This document shows positions 62,795 to 64,000 of a stretch of DNA of 64,000 nucleotides, one piece after another. The position numbers were made by a program, and so were the translations under genes. The stretch spans positions 2,081,300-2,145,299 of the forward strand of contig JAFAYE010000001.1 of assembly GCA_019240525.1 (NCBI GenBank), in the 5' to 3' direction. The first letter of the stretch is position 1. The number at the start of each line of letters is the position of its first letter. The notes under the pieces are model-generated. The model had not been told where the DNA came from and ran no database searches. It was given only the letters and a program-made list of their open reading frames with translations. The DNA comes from Candidatus Eremiobacterota bacterium (lineage in GTDB: Bacteria > Vulcanimicrobiota > Vulcanimicrobiia > Vulcanimicrobiales > Vulcanimicrobiaceae).

Positions 62795-64000
62795 TTACGG
62801 TGCGAGGATTTCGCGCGCGATGGCGGCGTGGTGTACGGCCGCCCCGCCGAAGGGCAGTGACCGGAGGCGTCCCGACACCCACGCCTGCGCCTGATCGGTG
62901 TAGTGCCCCGATGCCGGTTCGCCCGATTCGCCCTGCGGCAAGGTAATGCCGCCGGCATTCCAGTCTCCGACTTCCCAGACGGCGCGGAAGCTCTGAGAAT
63001 AGCCCGATGTCTGTACGTGCAAGGTGAAAGCATCGCCGTATCCCGGCAGCAGAGTGCCGTTCAAGAAGCTCATGCCAATCTTTGCCAGGGGATGCGATAC
63101 GCGAACCGCGCCGGCGATCGCCCAGGGGGCCGGCGATGACAACGCGGCGCGCGAAAGGTCGTGAATGCGCGGCGCGTTGGCGACGACGGCCGGCATGCGA
63201 CCGTTATGCTTTTGGGTCAAGCGCAATCGCAACGCAACGACGACGGCCGCGGTTTGCGAGTCGCCGGTCATCTCGCCGTTCCACGTCGCGAACTGGTCGC
63301 CAAGATTCGCATCGAGCTTGCGAACTGCCGGCGCGAGCGCATGCGCGAGCTCGCGCTCGGGCAACGAGAGCGCGTCCATCTGCATCTGCTCGAAATAGGG
63401 AAGATCGTATTGCGGCCGCGCACGTAGCAGCTGGGCGATACGATAGGCCCGATAAGGCGGTGCGAACTGCGGACTGAGTTGCAGCGGATACCCGTCGCCA
63501 TACATTTTATTGTTGGCCGTCCAAAGAACCGCGCTGCGCGACGGAGCGACCTTCGGAAGCCGCGCGAACGGAATCATCGCATACCGGTTGGCAAGATCGG
63601 CGGGTCGATGGAACCAGCGTGCACGCACCGGGTCGTTCGGGATTTGTCCGGCAAGGACGTACGCAGCGCGGCCGGTCGTATCGGCCAGAACGAAGTTTAA
63701 TGTCGGACCGGGGAAGGTCGAGAGCGCTCGGGTTGCTGCTTCGATCGAAGCTGCACGATCGAGCGCGATGAAGTTCTGTGCTGCTGAGAACGGAGCATCG
63801 TACGCGTTCCAGCGCACTAACACGAAACGCTTGTCGCTCGTCACCACGCCGAACTCGCGTGGAGTTCGGTAGTATCGCTCGACGACGTCGGGGCGAAAGC
63901 GGACCGCGAAACGCTCGCTTTCCCAGCCGCGCGGATTAAGGTGCCCTGGCGGGCGAAAGACCGAGAGGGAGGCGACCGTGCCGGCGGTTACGCCCCACGC
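62795..64000 (-). CDS. Penicillin-acylase-type (S45) Ntn-hydrolase, 5' end outside window
   Basis: An at least 400-residue fragment that continues past the window end. The first codons in the window read AWGVTAGTV, the position after the beta-chain Ser in penicillin amidases (IAWGVT), then RYYRTPREFGVV and FVLVRWNAYDAPFSAAQNFIALDRAASIEAATRAL. The C-terminal half has WTANNKMYGDGYPLQLSPQFAPPYRAYRI and DNWGTGG-like loops. The catalytic Ser and the signal peptide lie outside. Substrate (beta-lactam, acyl-homoserine lactone or other amide) unknown. Confidence 0.85.
   Translation of the reverse strand, partial: AWGVTAGTVASLSVFRPPGHLNPRGWESERFAVRFRPDVVERYYRTPREFGVVTSDKRFVLVRWNAYDAPFSAAQNFIALDRAASIEAATRALSTFPGPTLNFVLADTTGRAAYVLAGQIPNDPVRARWFHRPADLANRYAMIPFARLPKVAPSRSAVLWTANNKMYGDGYPLQLSPQFAPPYRAYRIAQLLRARPQYDLPYFEQMQMDALSLPERELAHALAPAVRKLDANLGDQFATWNGEMTGDSQTAAVVVALRLRLTQKHNGRMPAVVANAPRIHDLSRAALSSPAPWAIAGAVRVSHPLAKIGMSFLNGTLLPGYGDAFTLHVQTSGYSQSFRAVWEVGDWNAGGITLPQGESGEPASGHYTDQAQAWVSGRLRSLPFGGAAVHHAAIAREILAP

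Noticed and set aside
1-64000. CRISPR arrays, insertion sequences, prophage or integrative element ends
   Set aside because: No regularly spaced repeats, transposase, integrase or attachment-like direct repeats were seen; the only tandem repeats are coding (3.5 kb) or the short promoter triplet at 54.6 kb.

Overview
The window is a GC-rich (about 60% or more), gene-dense bacterial chromosome segment with many short overlaps between consecutive genes and frequent GTG/TTG starts. Lipoprotein signal sequences, a TonB-like candidate, a PQQ-type secreted beta-propeller, SecDF and a three-subunit SdhA-SdhB-CCG-domain succinate dehydrogenase fit a diderm, respiring heterotroph. The gene mix is reminiscent of candidate phyla such as Eremiobacterota (WPS-2). 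That assignment is an inference, because no rRNA gene is present. There is no rRNA operon, CRISPR array, insertion sequence or prophage; one tRNA-Thr(CGT) is present.

Layout. 1-3.4 kb: end of a PAP2 phosphatase, truA, rplM-rpsI and a DUF3810-type membrane metallopeptidase. 3.4-4.5 kb: a secreted YXWGXW-repeat protein on the minus strand. 4.65-16.4 kb: a compact run of flagellar-type type III secretion genes: flgB-like, flgC, fliE, fliF fused to a FliG middle-domain-like segment, fliH, fliI, fliK-like, flgG-like, fliM, fliN, fliP, [metF], fliQ, fliR, flhB, flhA. No flagellin, cap, hook-filament junction, motor or chemotaxis gene lies in the window, and the fused FliG part lacks the torque domain. 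16.4-23 kb: Na+/solute symporter, secDF and a HIRAN-RecQ-like helicase. 22.9-24.2 kb: a clostripain-like peptidase with no signal peptide. 24.4-28 kb: type-E-like succinate dehydrogenase. 28-34.3 kb: two envelope proteins, apt, a secreted protein, a Rel/SpoT enzyme, a TauE/SafE permease and a beta-propeller lipoprotein.

34.4-54.5 kb: an accessory block splits the usual rpsF-ssb-rpsR-rplI order. It holds two paralogous phosphoesterase lipoproteins, a GH3 beta-glucosidase, an ECF sigma/anti-sigma/YceI/phosphoesterase operon, a sedolisin, glnA, and a nine-gene minus-strand run: desaturase, pqqA, pqqC, pqqD, pqqE, pqqB, PQQ-propeller protein and two S9 peptidases. 54.7-58.9 kb: rpsR-rplI-lon-family-dnaB resumes the core order. 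58.9-64 kb: mntR-mntH with a striking double palindrome over the mntR start, gamma-carbonic anhydrase, tRNA-Thr, two GNAT acetyltransferases and a penicillin-acylase-type hydrolase running off the end.

The most unusual system is the stripped-down flagellar-type export apparatus with its FliF-FliG-like fusion and embedded metF. Second is the PQQ operon, where pqqA is only 35 codons and pqqC lacks any canonical start codon.
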